Of a stretch of 64,000 nucleotides of DNA, positions 9,805-17,604 are shown piece by piece (position 1 is the stretch's first letter; each line of letters begins with the position of its first letter). A program made the translations under genes and the position numbers. The notes under the pieces are model-generated. The model searched no databases and had not been told where the DNA came from. It worked only from the letters and a program-made list of their open reading frames with translations. The stretch is from contig NZ_CP108088.1 in NCBI RefSeq assembly GCF_036192275.1, forward strand, positions 3,907,501 to 3,971,500. Reading direction: 5' to 3'. This DNA is from Streptomyces sp. NBC_00250 (GTDB lineage Bacteria > Actinomycetota > Actinomycetes > Streptomycetales > Streptomycetaceae).

Positions 9805-10382
9805 CAGCGCTGCTCCTCCTGCTTCCTGCGGGAGAGCACGATGGCGCCGACCAGGGCGGCCAGGAGGAGGACGGACAGCGCCTCGAACGGCAGCACCCAG
9901 TGCCGGAAGAGGATCTCGCCCGACACCTTCGTCGAGCCCTGCACGGCACCGTCCAGATCGATCCACGTCGTACGGAACGCGTCGACGACGACCCAGACGA
10001 GTGCGGCTGCGGCGGCGATCGCGACGGCGATCGCCGCGGGCTTGTTACGGGAGTCGGCGTCCGGGGAGTGGCCGATGGGGGCCTTGGTGAGCATGAGCCC
10101 GAAGAGGAGGAGGACGACGACGGAACCGACGTAGATCAGGACCTGGACCCAGGCGATGAACTCGGCCGTCAGGAGCAGGTACTCGACGGCGAGGCCACCG
10201 AGCGCCACGACCAGCCAGAGCGCGGCGTGGACGAGCTGGCGGGTGGTGACCGTCACGAGGGCGGCGCCGAGGGTGACCAGGCCGACGAGGAGGAAGGCGA
10301 TCTCGACGCCGGTGGGCGAGAGGAAGCCCTGGGCCTGCTGTGCCGCCTGTGCCGCTTGAGTTGTGTGTGCTGCCAGGATCAC
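9804..10382 (-). CDS. nuoJ: NADH-quinone oxidoreductase subunit J (partial cluster)
   Basis: A 192-residue membrane subunit with five predicted helices. The segment [40 protein letters not shown] is the conserved NuoJ third-helix region (Tyr/Gly-rich, ending in VQVLIYVG). The start is GTG at 10382, which overlaps the nuoI stop as GTGA, and the first 20 residues are Ala/Gln rich. Upstream in-frame sequence is antisense nuoI and was discarded. NuoJ sits beside the quinone cavity and takes part in coupling. Confidence 0.92.
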   Translation of the reverse strand: MILAAHTTQAAQAAQQAQGFLSPTGVEIAFLLVGLVTLGAALVTVTTRQLVHAALWLVVALGGLAVEYLLLTAEFIAWVQVLIYVGSVVVLLLFGLMLTKAPIGHSPDADSRNKPAAIAVAIAAAAALVWVVVDAFRTTWIDLDGAVQGSTKVSGEILFRHWVLPFEALSVLLLAALVGAIVLSRRKQEEQR

Positions 10383-10942
10383 TGCTGCTCCCCCTCGGCG
10401 GCCGCGGCCGCTTCGGCGGCCGCCGCGGTGGCGGCCTTCTCCACTGCCTTGCGGGCCGCCGCGATCTCCTTCGGCTCCTCCGCGTGCGGGTCGAGCGCGG
10501 GCGGCTCCGGAACCGTCCACATCCACTCGCGGAGCTTGTCGCGCTCGTGGGTCAGCTCGTGGATGTCGGTCTCCGCGTACTCGAACTCGGGCGACCAGAA
10601 GAGCGCGTCGAACGGGCAGACCTCGATGCAGATGCCGCAGTACATGCAGAGTGAGAAGTCGATGGCGAAGCGGTCGAGGACGTTCCGGCTGCGCTCGCGG
10701 CCGCCGGGGACGGCCGCCGGCACCGTCTCCTTGTGGGAGTCGATGTAGATGCACCAGTCGGGGCACTCGCGGGCGCAGAGCATGCAGACCGTGCAGTTCT
10801 CCTCGAACAGCCCGATGACCCCGCGGGTGCGGGGCGGCAGCTCGGGCTGGACGTCCGGGTACTGCGCGGTGACGGTCTTCTTCGTCATCGTGCGGAGGGT
10901 GACGGCGAGGCCCTTGGCGAGGCCGGAGCCGGGAATGGCCAT
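10379..10942 (-). CDS. nuoI: NADH-quinone oxidoreductase subunit I, 2x[4Fe-4S] (partial cluster)
   Basis: A 187-residue ferredoxin-like subunit that carries electrons to the N2 cluster in NuoB. It has two complete CxxCxxCxxxCP motifs, at Cys 50/53/56/60 ([12 protein letters not shown]) and Cys 99/102/105/109 ([12 protein letters not shown]). The C-terminal 40 residues are an Ala/Glu tail. Both clusters are intact, so the partial complex retains a route for electrons into the membrane arm even without NuoE, NuoF and NuoG. It overlaps nuoH by one base (TAATG). Confidence 0.94.
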   Translation of the reverse strand: MAIPGSGLAKGLAVTLRTMTKKTVTAQYPDVQPELPPRTRGVIGLFEENCTVCMLCARECPDWCIYIDSHKETVPAAVPGGRERSRNVLDRFAIDFSLCMYCGICIEVCPFDALFWSPEFEYAETDIHELTHERDKLREWMWTVPEPPALDPHAEEPKEIAAARKAVEKAATAAAAEAAAAAEGEQQ

Positions 10943-11910
10943 TACTGGATCGCCACCTTCACGATGCCGGTGAGTGCGATCTGCGCGAGCGCGAGCGGGA
11001 CGAGGGTCGTCCAGGCGAGCTTCTGGAGCTGGTCCTCACGGAGGCGCGGGTAGCTCACCCGCAGCCAGATCACGACGAACGCGAGGATCGCGGTCTTGAG
11101 GAGGGTCCAGACCCAGCCGAGACCGTCCGCGCCGAAGGGCCCGTGCCAGCCGCCGAGGAACAGGACGGTGGTGAGGCCGCACAGGACGACGATGCCGGCG
11201 TACTCGGCGAGCAGGAAGAGCGCGAAACGGAGGCCGGTGTACTCGGTGTACGCGCCGAAGATGATCTCCGAGTCGGCGACCGGCATGTCGAACGGCGGCC
11301 GCTGGAGCTCCGCCAGACCCGCCACGAAGAAGACGAGCGCGCCGACGATCTGCCAGGGCACCCACCACCACTCGAAGGCGTTCAGGATGCCGGGGAGGGA
11401 GACCGTGCCGGCGGCCATCGCGACGGAGGCGGCGGCGAGGAGCATGGGGAGCTCGTACGCGAGGAGCTGAGCGGCGGTACGAAGACCGCCGAGCAGCGAG
11501 AACTTGTTCGCGGACGCCCAGCCGGCCATCAGGCTGCCGAGGACACCGACGCCCATCACGGCCAGCACGAAGAAGATGCCCGCGTCGACGACCTGCCCGA
11601 CGGCGCCCTCGCTCGGGCCGATCGGGATCGCGACCAGCACGAGCAGATACGGGAGGAGGGCGACGGCCGGCGCGAGCTGGAAGACCCGCCGGTCGGCGTC
11701 CTTGGGAACCACGTCCTCCTTCTGCGCGAACTTCACGCCGTCGGCGACGAGCTGGGCCCAGCCGTGGAAACCACCGGCGTACATGGGGCCGAGGCGGCCC
11801 TGCATATGGGCCATGACCTTGTGCTCGGTCTGCCCGACGACGAGCGGCAGGACGAGGAAGACGGCGAAGACGACGAGCAGCCGGAGGGCGACGTCGAGTA
11901 CGTCGTTCAC
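10942..11910 (-). CDS. nuoH: NADH-quinone oxidoreductase subunit H (partial cluster)
   Basis: A 322-residue, eight-helix membrane subunit that anchors the hydrophilic arm and lines the quinone chamber. Landmarks are [28 protein letters not shown] (residues about 40-67), [32 protein letters not shown] and [17 protein letters not shown], which match family motifs. In the first motif the complete-cluster paralogue reads [17 protein letters not shown], so the Asn-Arg pair is replaced by Met-Tyr here. It is much shorter than that paralogue (453 residues) because it lacks the C-terminal extension. Confidence 0.94.
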   Translation of the reverse strand: MNDVLDVALRLLVVFAVFLVLPLVVGQTEHKVMAHMQGRLGPMYAGGFHGWAQLVADGVKFAQKEDVVPKDADRRVFQLAPAVALLPYLLVLVAIPIGPSEGAVGQVVDAGIFFVLAVMGVGVLGSLMAGWASANKFSLLGGLRTAAQLLAYELPMLLAAASVAMAAGTVSLPGILNAFEWWWVPWQIVGALVFFVAGLAELQRPPFDMPVADSEIIFGAYTEYTGLRFALFLLAEYAGIVVLCGLTTVLFLGGWHGPFGADGLGWVWTLLKTAILAFVVIWLRVSYPRLREDQLQKLAWTTLVPLALAQIALTGIVKVAIQ

Positions 11911-13376
11911 GCGGGATCGCCTCCGGTGGGGGTGGTGGGGTCGGGGTCCGCGTTCCCCTGCGGGGCGGCGGGCGGGTGGGCGGCGTCGGCCTCGGCGTCC
12001 CCCTGCGGGGCGGCGGGGCCTTCACCTGCGGGCTCGGCCTCGGTCCCGGCGGGACCGGGCTCCGGACCTTCCTCGGGCTCGGCGGCGGTTCCGGGGCCGT
12101 CGGCCCCGCGTTCGGGCCGCGAGGTTTCGGAGCCGTCGGGCTCGGGGCCCGAAGCCTCGGGCTCGGGTCCCGAAGCCTCGGGCTCCGGCGCCGTTTCCGG
12201 GGCCTTCGGCCCAGTGGTGGGCTCCTCGTCGAAGGCCGGGCGGGCGTGGTGCCAGGGTGCGTCCGAGCTGCGGGTGCGCGGGGGCGCGGCCTCCGGGCGC
12301 GACGCGGGGCCGGTCGGGGTCGACTGGCTCGCGGAGCCGTCGGCCGCCGAACGCGAACGGCGCGGCACCGCAGGCGGGGCATCGGGCCCCGGCTCCGGCA
12401 TGGCGGACGGCTCCGGGGTCGACTGGCTGGCCGAGCCGTCGGCTGCAGAGCGAGAACGGCGCGGCGGACGGGCCGCCGCGGGCGGGGCGTCGCCGCCCGG
12501 CTCCGGCGTGGCGCTCGGCTCGGGGAGCGACTGGCTCGCCGAACCGTCGGCCGCCGAACGCGAACGGCGCGGCACCGCAGGCGGGGCGTCGGGACCCGGC
12601 TCCGGCACGGCGGACGGCTCCGGGGTCGACTGGCTCGCCGAACCGTCGGAGACCGAGCGGGTGCGGCGGGGCGGGCGGGGGGTGTCCGTCGGGGGCGGGG
12701 TTTCCGATGGGGTTGCCGAGCCTTCCGTCGCCGAGCGGGCTCGGCGGACCGGGCGGTCGCCTGCCGCCGCGCGGGCCGGGCGGGTCGGGGCCGGGGGGAG
12801 CTGGCCCTTCAGGGGGCCCCATTCGTTGGGGTCCGGGACGCCCGGGGGGAGCATCTGGCGGCGCTTCGGGCCGCCGCCGTCGTGGGACTCGCCCGGTTCC
12901 TTCGCGCCCGGCCACGCCTTCGCGACCCGGGCCGCGAGGACGAAGTCCTTGCGCAGCGGGTGGCCCTCGAAGTTCTCGGGGAGGAGCAGCGGCACCAGGT
13001 GCGGGTGGCCGGTGAAGTCCACGCCGAACATCTCGTGGGTCTCGCGCTCGTGCCAGCCGGCGCCCGCGTACACCGCGATCGCCGTGGGGAGGGCGGGGGC
13101 GGAGTGCGGGACGGTCGTACGGACGAGGAGGCGGCGCGGGCGGCCCTCGCCCAGGGCCACCACGTGTGCGCAGACCCGGAAGCCCGTGCCCGGCTCGTCG
13201 ACCGCGCTCAGCCAGTCGAAGTAGGTGCACCCGAGTGTGTCCCGGGCCGTCTCCAGGGCCGTGATCCAGGCCGTCGGCGGGACGTCGACGGTCAGCAGGT
13301 CGTACGCCTGCTCCGCCGTCGCCTCCTCGCCGAAGATCTCCGTCACGGAGTCCGGGAGGGAGTCGTAGGCCGTCAT
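11907..13376 (-). CDS. nuoC: NuoC (30 kDa subunit) with long repeat-rich C-terminal tail
   Basis: A 489-residue protein. Residues 1-190 are the complex I 30-kDa subunit, with the signature [19 protein letters not shown] (about 107-125) and [14 protein letters not shown] (about 132-145). From about residue 211 comes a predicted disordered tail with units RR-S/T-RS-x-x-DGSAS, each followed by a Pro/Glu/Ala stretch. Unit starts near 237, 270, 306 and 339 give lengths of 33, 36 and 33 residues, and a diverged unit starts at 211. The last 100 residues are acidic. The ATG overlaps the nuoB stop (ATGA). The NuoC of the complete operon has no such tail, and the tail's function is unknown. Confidence 0.9.
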   Translation of the reverse strand: MTAYDSLPDSVTEIFGEEATAEQAYDLLTVDVPPTAWITALETARDTLGCTYFDWLSAVDEPGTGFRVCAHVVALGEGRPRRLLVRTTVPHSAPALPTAIAVYAGAGWHERETHEMFGVDFTGHPHLVPLLLPENFEGHPLRKDFVLAARVAKAWPGAKEPGESHDGGGPKRRQMLPPGVPDPNEWGPLKGQLPPAPTRPARAAAGDRPVRRARSATEGSATPSETPPPTDTPRPPRRTRSVSDGSASQSTPEPSAVPEPGPDAPPAVPRRSRSAADGSASQSLPEPSATPEPGGDAPPAAARPPRRSRSAADGSASQSTPEPSAMPEPGPDAPPAVPRRSRSAADGSASQSTPTGPASRPEAAPPRTRSSDAPWHHARPAFDEEPTTGPKAPETAPEPEASGPEPEASGPEPDGSETSRPERGADGPGTAAEPEEGPEPGPAGTEAEPAGEGPAAPQGDAEADAAHPPAAPQGNADPDPTTPTGGDPA

Positions 13377-13936
13377 GCCTTGCCTCCGGGCGGTGTCACC
13401 AGGGGGCTCGTCAGCTGGGAGACCGATGCGGTGGTCGCGTACCGCTCCGCCAGGCTCTCCCGCGCGATCTTCTCCTGGAGCTTGAGGATGCCCTGGAGGA
13501 GCGCCTCGGGGCGCGGCGGGCAGCCGGGCACGTAGACGTCGACCGGGATGATCTGGTCGACGCCCTTGGTGACCGAGTACGAGTCCCAGTAGGGGCCGCC
13601 GCAGTTGGAGCAGGCGCCGAACGAGATGACGTACTTCGGCTCCGGCATCTGCTCGTACAGCCGCTTCACCGCGGGTGCCATCTTGTCCGTCACGGTGCCC
13701 GAGACGATCATCAGGTCGGCCTGGCGCGGGCCGGGCGCGAAGGGGATGACGCCGAGCCGGATGAAGTCGTGCCGGGCCATCGACGCGGCGATGAACTCGA
13801 TCGCGCAGCACGCGAGCCCGAAGTTGAAGACCCACAGGCTGTAGCGGCGGCCCCAGTTCAGGACCACCTTCATCGGCTCGGGGGCCAGGCGGGCGAGCGG
13901 CCCCAACGTGGGAGCGGGCAGGGGTGTTACGTCCAT
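13373..13936 (-). CDS. nuoB: NADH-quinone oxidoreductase subunit B (partial cluster)
   Basis: A 187-residue subunit that binds the terminal N2 [4Fe-4S] cluster. The four expected ligands are Cys 43/44 (LACCAIEF), Cys 109 and Cys 139 ([11 protein letters not shown]). A fifth cysteine, Cys 112, lies beside Cys 109 in [14 protein letters not shown]. The complete-cluster NuoB reads [12 protein letters not shown] at this place. The extra thiol next to N2 could affect the cluster or its electron donor. The start at 13936 overlaps the end of nuoA by 10 bp. Confidence 0.92.
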   Translation of the reverse strand: MDVTPLPAPTLGPLARLAPEPMKVVLNWGRRYSLWVFNFGLACCAIEFIAASMARHDFIRLGVIPFAPGPRQADLMIVSGTVTDKMAPAVKRLYEQMPEPKYVISFGACSNCGGPYWDSYSVTKGVDQIIPVDVYVPGCPPRPEALLQGILKLQEKIARESLAERYATTASVSQLTSPLVTPPGGKA

Positions 13937-14376
13937 GCCAGGACCTTCTTCTTGTACGCGTAGAGCAGCCCCACGGCCAGGAAGCCGAGGAAGACGAACA
14001 TCTCGACCAGGGTCGTGGCGCCGTAGCCGGGCGCGGCGAAGACCGTCGCCCAGGGGAAGAGGAAGATCGAGTCGACGGCGAAGATGACGTAGAGGAAGGC
14101 GTACACGTAGTAGCGGACCTGGGTGTGGGCCCAGCCCTCCCCCACGGGGTCGACACCGCACTCGTACGTGAGGAGCTTCTCGGGCGTCGGCACGACGGGC
14201 CTCAGCAGTCGGCCCGCGCCGAACGCCACGGCGACGAACAGCACGCCGACGACGGCGAGCAGTCCGACGACGGAGTACGTCTGGAAGTAGTCCGCCGCGT
14301 CCGCTGCGTCGGCCGCGACAACGGTCGGTTCGCGCACGGTCCGTCCGCCCCTCGGTCTCGGTGTCTCATGAGTCAC
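13927..14376 (-). CDS. nuoA: NADH-quinone oxidoreductase subunit A (partial cluster)
   Basis: A 149-residue, three-helix membrane subunit. It has the conserved loop [48 protein letters not shown] (landmark near residues 63-110; the Cys and the Asp-Ser-Ile segment are characteristic). The first 28 residues are polar and absent from typical NuoA, so the true start could be internal. It is the first gene of the ten-gene partial cluster and is divergent from the histidine kinase gene, with 151 bp between them. Confidence 0.91.
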   Translation of the reverse strand: MTHETPRPRGGRTVREPTVVAADAADAADYFQTYSVVGLLAVVGVLFVAVAFGAGRLLRPVVPTPEKLLTYECGVDPVGEGWAHTQVRYYVYAFLYVIFAVDSIFLFPWATVFAAPGYGATTLVEMFVFLGFLAVGLLYAYKKKVLAWT

Positions 14377-14527
14377 TTCTGTACGCTCGCGAGTCTAGGC
14401 CCTGCTAAAGAGACCGTAAGCAGTCGCGTACGCGGTCGTCCGTGCCGTCCTGGTGGGGATATCCCCACCGTCGCTCACCCACCTCCCCCATGGCGTCGCC
14501 AGGTCCCCGACCGGCAGTCTGGGGAGC
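14377..14527. promoter_or_regulatory. Divergent promoter region between partial nuo cluster and kinase operon
   Basis: This 151-bp spacer must hold the promoters of both the partial nuo cluster (minus) and the kinase genes (plus). Its main feature is the perfect palindrome at 14452-14469, listed separately. No convincing -35/-10 pair was identified by eye. A short sequence GCTAAAG at 14404-14410 is the only A-rich patch. Confidence 0.5.
14452..14469. promoter_or_regulatory. 18-bp perfect palindrome, candidate operator
   Basis: GGTGGGGATATCCCCACC is a perfect, gapless 18-bp palindrome, 58 bp upstream of the first histidine kinase start and 75 bp upstream of nuoA. Gapless palindromes of this length fit binding by a dimeric regulator. 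The linked NarL-type response regulator is an obvious candidate, but that is inference. Confidence 0.5.
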
Positions 14528-15718
14528 ATGACCGCTGATCATGATTCCGCCGACTCCTCCGGCTCGGCCGGCTCCACCGTCGCCCCGCGTCCGCCCAGGC
14601 GCACCGCCTACGGGAAGGAGACGTGGAAGGAGATCGCCTTCCTCCTCTCCAACCTGTTCACCGCGCTGGCCGGTTTCGTCTACTCGGTCGTGAGCGTGCT
14701 CCTCGGGGTCGGCCTGTCCGTCACCGTGATCGGGCTCCCGCTGCTCGCCCTCGGGCTCGGCGGCGCGCGCCTGATCGGCCGGTCGGAGCGGGCGCGGGCC
14801 CGGGCGCTGCTCGGGGTCGAGATCGCCGAGCCGTCGCCGCTGCCGAAGCGAGGCGGTTTCTTCGGGTGGCTGTGGACCACGCTGAAGGATCCGGTGGCCT
14901 GGCGGACCCAGTTGTACGGGCTGATCCGGCTGCCCTGGGGGATCGTGACGTTCACGGTGGCGCTGGTCTCGCTCATCGTGCTCTGGCCCGTGCTTCCCTT
15001 CATCGCCCGTGGCCTGGCGAGCGCCGACCGGGGCATGGTCCGGGGTCTGCTCTCACCTTCGGACGAGCTGGAGCGGCGGATCGCCGAGCTGGAGTCGGAC
15101 CGGGGTGTCGTCGTCGACACCGCCGCGGCCGACCTGCGGCGCATCGAGCGCGATCTGCACGACGGGGCACAGGCCCGGCTCGTCGCCCTCGCGATGGGGC
15201 TCGGTCTGGCGAAGGAGAAGCTCCTCGACGATCCGGAGACGGCCGCGGCGATGGTCGACGAGGCGCACGGCGAGGTGAAGCTCGCGCTCCAGGAGCTGCG
15301 GGACCTCGCCCGGGGCATCCACCCGGCGGTCCTCACCGACCGGGGGCTGAGCGCCGCGCTCTCGTCGGTGTCGGCGCGCTGCACGGTGCCGGTGAAGGTG
15401 AACGTGGATCTCGCGGAGCGGCCGGCGGAGGCGATCGAGGGCATCGCGTACTTCACGGTCTCGGAGCTGCTCCAGAACGTGTCCAAGCACGCGCGCGCCC
15501 GGTCGGCGTCCGTGGAGGTGTGGCGGGCGAAGGACCGGCTGCTGCTCCAGGTGCGGGACGACGGGGAGGGCGGCGCGCGCTTCGACGGCGGCACGGGGCT
15601 CGCGGGGCTCGCGGAACGGCTCGGGGCGGTGGACGGGCTCCTCGTCCTGGACTCCCCGGAGGGCGGTCCGACGACGGTGACGGCGGAACTGCCCTGGCGG
15701 TCCCGCCCGGGGGCGTGA
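14528..15718 (+). CDS. Membrane sensor histidine kinase (HisKA_3 family), first paralogue
   Basis: A 396-residue two-component sensor kinase. The N-terminal half is the hydrophobic sensor domain common in actinobacterial kinases, with membrane segments at about 35-82 and 130-162. The dimerisation/phosphoacceptor region RRIERDLHDGAQARL places the phosphorylated histidine at about residue 211. The ATPase N-box follows as VSELLQNVSKHARAR (about 311-325), with G-boxes RDDGEGG and GTGLAGLAERL. The ATG at 14528 is the first Met before the sensor domain; an in-frame ATG 75 bp upstream has poor context. It is followed by a close paralogue and a NarL regulator, so all three probably form one signalling module. 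Confidence 0.9.
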   Translation: MTADHDSADSSGSAGSTVAPRPPRRTAYGKETWKEIAFLLSNLFTALAGFVYSVVSVLLGVGLSVTVIGLPLLALGLGGARLIGRSERARARALLGVEIAEPSPLPKRGGFFGWLWTTLKDPVAWRTQLYGLIRLPWGIVTFTVALVSLIVLWPVLPFIARGLASADRGMVRGLLSPSDELERRIAELESDRGVVVDTAAADLRRIERDLHDGAQARLVALAMGLGLAKEKLLDDPETAAAMVDEAHGEVKLALQELRDLARGIHPAVLTDRGLSAALSSVSARCTVPVKVNVDLAERPAEAIEGIAYFTVSELLQNVSKHARARSASVEVWRAKDRLLLQVRDDGEGGARFDGGTGLAGLAERLGAVDGLLVLDSPEGGPTTVTAELPWRSRPGA

Positions 15719-16029
15719 GCCGCCCGTACCGTCCGAAGGGGCCGTGAGCTCGCCCGGACCGCTGGAACGGCCGTGCCCGCCCGTCCGGAGCCCTGGAGCG
15801 GCCGTGCCCGCCCGCCCGGACCCCTGGGGCCGTGAGCTGCCCGTACCGCCCGTGTGCGTCGGGGAGCTTCCTGCGCGCCCCCTCCCCCACCCCCCCCGGG
15901 GTAGGGAAAACCCCCGCCCCTAGACGCCCACCCGCCTCATGGTCCGGCGGGGCGTGAGACGGAACCCTGGAACACGTACCGAGCTTCCCTCCCGACCCGC
16001 CCCTCCCTGAGCAGAGAAGGACCCCCGCG
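15719..16029 (+). other. 311-bp intergenic region with 31-bp tandem repeat
   Basis: No gene was found between the two kinases. Two 31-bp units lie in tandem at 15762-15792 and 15793-15823, each beginning CTGGA(A/G)CGGCCGTGCCCGCC, and GCCGTGAGC recurs near 15741 and 15829. The 5' part looks like decayed repeats trailing the first kinase gene. The 3' part (15898-15917) holds GGGGTAGGGAAAACCCCCGC, a G-tract/C-tract inverted sequence around AAAA that may be a regulatory site for the second kinase. Confidence 0.55.
15762..15823 (+). repeat. 2 x 31-bp tandem repeat
   Basis: Two adjacent 31-bp copies (15762-15792 and 15793-15823) differ at only a few positions. A third copy may start at 15824 (CTGGGG) but breaks off at once. 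The repeats follow the stop of the first kinase gene and are non-coding. Confidence 0.75.
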
Positions 16030-17316
16030 ATGGCCTCCCACCGACTCCCCGCCGCGATCCGCGCGCCGTTCGAGGCACGCACCTGGCGGGCTTTCCTCTA
16101 CGTGCTGATCGGGCTGCCGCTGAGCGTCGTCTGGTTCGCGCTCTCGATCTCCTTCTTCTCGGCCGGCGCCGGGCTGCTCATCACCTTCCTCGGCGTGCCG
16201 ATCCTCGCCGGGGTCCTCGCGATGTGCCGGGGGTTCGGCGTGGTCGAGCGGGCCCGGGCGCGGGCGCTGCTCGACGTCGACGTGCGGGCGCCCGAGCCGG
16301 TGCGGGGCCGGACCGGCGGGGCCTTCTCCTGGATGGGCGCCATGCTGAAGAGCGGGACGTCCTGGCGGCACCTGCTGTACGCGGTCGTGCACATGCCGTG
16401 GGCGGTGTTCTCGTTCTCGGTGACGGTGGCGTTCTTCGGCTGGGGCTGGAGCCTCTTCACCTATCCGCTGTGGCAGTGGGTCTTCCCGATGTACGCGGGG
16501 CAGGACGGCCTCCAGCTCTACGGCGACGGGTCCCACAACCTCTACCTCGACTCCCCTTTCGAGATCGCCGTCACCAGCCTCGTCGGGCTGCTGTTCGTGA
16601 TGGCCGGGCCCTGGCTGCTGCGCGGCTTCGTCGCCGTCGACCGGCTCCTCGTCTCCGGGCTGCTCGGCCCGTCCCGCCTCGCCTCCCGTGTCACCGAGCT
16701 GGAGTCGGACCGGGGCGTCGTGGTGGACACCGCCGCGGCGGACCTGCGGCGCATCGAGCGGGACCTGCACGACGGGGCGCAGGCCCGGCTGGCCGCGCTC
16801 GCCATGGATCTGGGGCTCGCGAAGGAGAAGCTTGCGGAGGACCCGCGGGCGGCGGCGGTGCTGGTCGACGAGGCGCACGGCGAGGTGAAGCTCGCGCTCC
16901 AGGAGCTGCGGGACCTGGCGCGGGGGATCCACCCGGCGGTCCTGACCGACCGTGGCCTGGACGCGGCGCTGTCGGCGGTGGCCTCGCGGTGCGCGGTTCC
17001 GGTGTCGGTGGACGTGGACCTGCCGGCGCGGCCGGTCGCGGCGATCGAGGGGATCGCGTACTTCACGGTCTCGGAGCTGCTGCAGAACGTGTCCAAGCAC
17101 GCGCGGGCGCGGCGGGCCTGGGTGGATGTGTGGCGGACCGGGGAGAAGCTGATGGTTCAGGTGCGGGACGACGGGTCCGGCGGGGCGGAGGCCGTGGCGG
17201 GGCGGGGGCTGTCCTCGCTCTCCGAGCGGGTGGGTGCGGTGGACGGGGTGCTCGCGGTGGACTCGCCCGCGGGTGGGCCGACGACGGTGACCGTCGAGCT
17301 GCCCTGGCGTGCCTAG
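16030..17316 (+). CDS. Membrane sensor histidine kinase (HisKA_3 family), second paralogue
   Basis: A 428-residue kinase closely similar to the preceding one from SDRGVVVDTAAADLRRIERDLHDGAQARL onward. The phosphoacceptor His is near residue 247 and the N-box again reads VSELLQNVSKHARAR. The sensor half differs and is longer: membrane segments at about 20-65, 115-150 and 178-200 surround an extracytoplasmic loop of about 30 residues (MYAGQDGLQLYGDGSHNLYL begins it). The ATG follows AGAAGGA. Near-identical kinase cores with different sensors suggest gene duplication and divergence of the stimulus, with both feeding the single response regulator downstream. Confidence 0.9.
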   Translation: MASHRLPAAIRAPFEARTWRAFLYVLIGLPLSVVWFALSISFFSAGAGLLITFLGVPILAGVLAMCRGFGVVERARARALLDVDVRAPEPVRGRTGGAFSWMGAMLKSGTSWRHLLYAVVHMPWAVFSFSVTVAFFGWGWSLFTYPLWQWVFPMYAGQDGLQLYGDGSHNLYLDSPFEIAVTSLVGLLFVMAGPWLLRGFVAVDRLLVSGLLGPSRLASRVTELESDRGVVVDTAAADLRRIERDLHDGAQARLAALAMDLGLAKEKLAEDPRAAAVLVDEAHGEVKLALQELRDLARGIHPAVLTDRGLDAALSAVASRCAVPVSVDVDLPARPVAAIEGIAYFTVSELLQNVSKHARARRAWVDVWRTGEKLMVQVRDDGSGGAEAVAGRGLSSLSERVGAVDGVLAVDSPAGGPTTVTVELPWRA

Positions 17317-17326
17317 CGCTTGCAGG

Positions 17327-17368
17327 ACGCGGAAGCGGGGCCCGACTCCTCGGGCCCTGCTTCCGCGT
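17327..17368 (+). terminator. Hairpin terminator after second kinase
   Basis: ACGCGGAAGC pairs with GCTTCCGCGT and the inner GGGCCCGA pairs with TCGGGCCC around a short loop, with one mismatch. It begins 11 bp after the kinase stop codon. There is no T-run, as is usual in Streptomyces terminators. It could reduce read-through into the response regulator gene. Confidence 0.7.
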
Positions 17369-17476
17369 GCCGCGCACGTGGGCACCGTAGGGGCGCGAGG
17401 GGTGCGGGCCCGGCAAGGGCACGGGCAGGGGCCCCGGCAGCGGCACGGGCGAGGGCCCCGCAAAGGCCCGGTCCGT

Positions 17477-17504
17477 TGTGCCCACCCGTTTGTGCCCACC
17501 CGTT
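17477..17504 (+). repeat. Exact 14-bp tandem duplication next to a hairpin
   Basis: TGTGCCCACCCGTT occurs twice without a gap (17477-17490 and 17491-17504) and runs directly into the small hairpin at 17501-17519. From memory, hairpins with TGCCCACCCGTTCCG sequence recur in Streptomyces intergenic regions, so this may be a dispersed repeat and not a regulator site. Confidence 0.7.
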
Positions 17505-17604
17505 CCGCCCTGCGGAACGACGGCCCACAACGAGGGGGGCGTAAGTGGGCGGGGGTGCAATGCTGGAGGCCTCATCGGGCAACAAGACAGGGGGGCTTTA
17601 CAGC

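Larger units (their letters stand above)
17317..17604 (+). other. 288-bp intergenic region with terminator and repeats
   Basis: This region holds a strong hairpin (17327-17368), then GC-rich sequence with two similar GGCACGGGC-containing segments near 17416 and 17435. An exact 14-bp tandem duplication lies at 17477-17504, and a small hairpin CGTTCCGCCCTGCGGAACG is at 17501-17519. No coding frame was found apart from possible upstream starts of the regulator gene. Confidence 0.6.

Noticed and set aside
4269..14376. Partial nuo cluster as decayed pseudogenes
   Set aside because: All ten frames are open, overlapping and keep catalytic motifs, so decay is unlikely.
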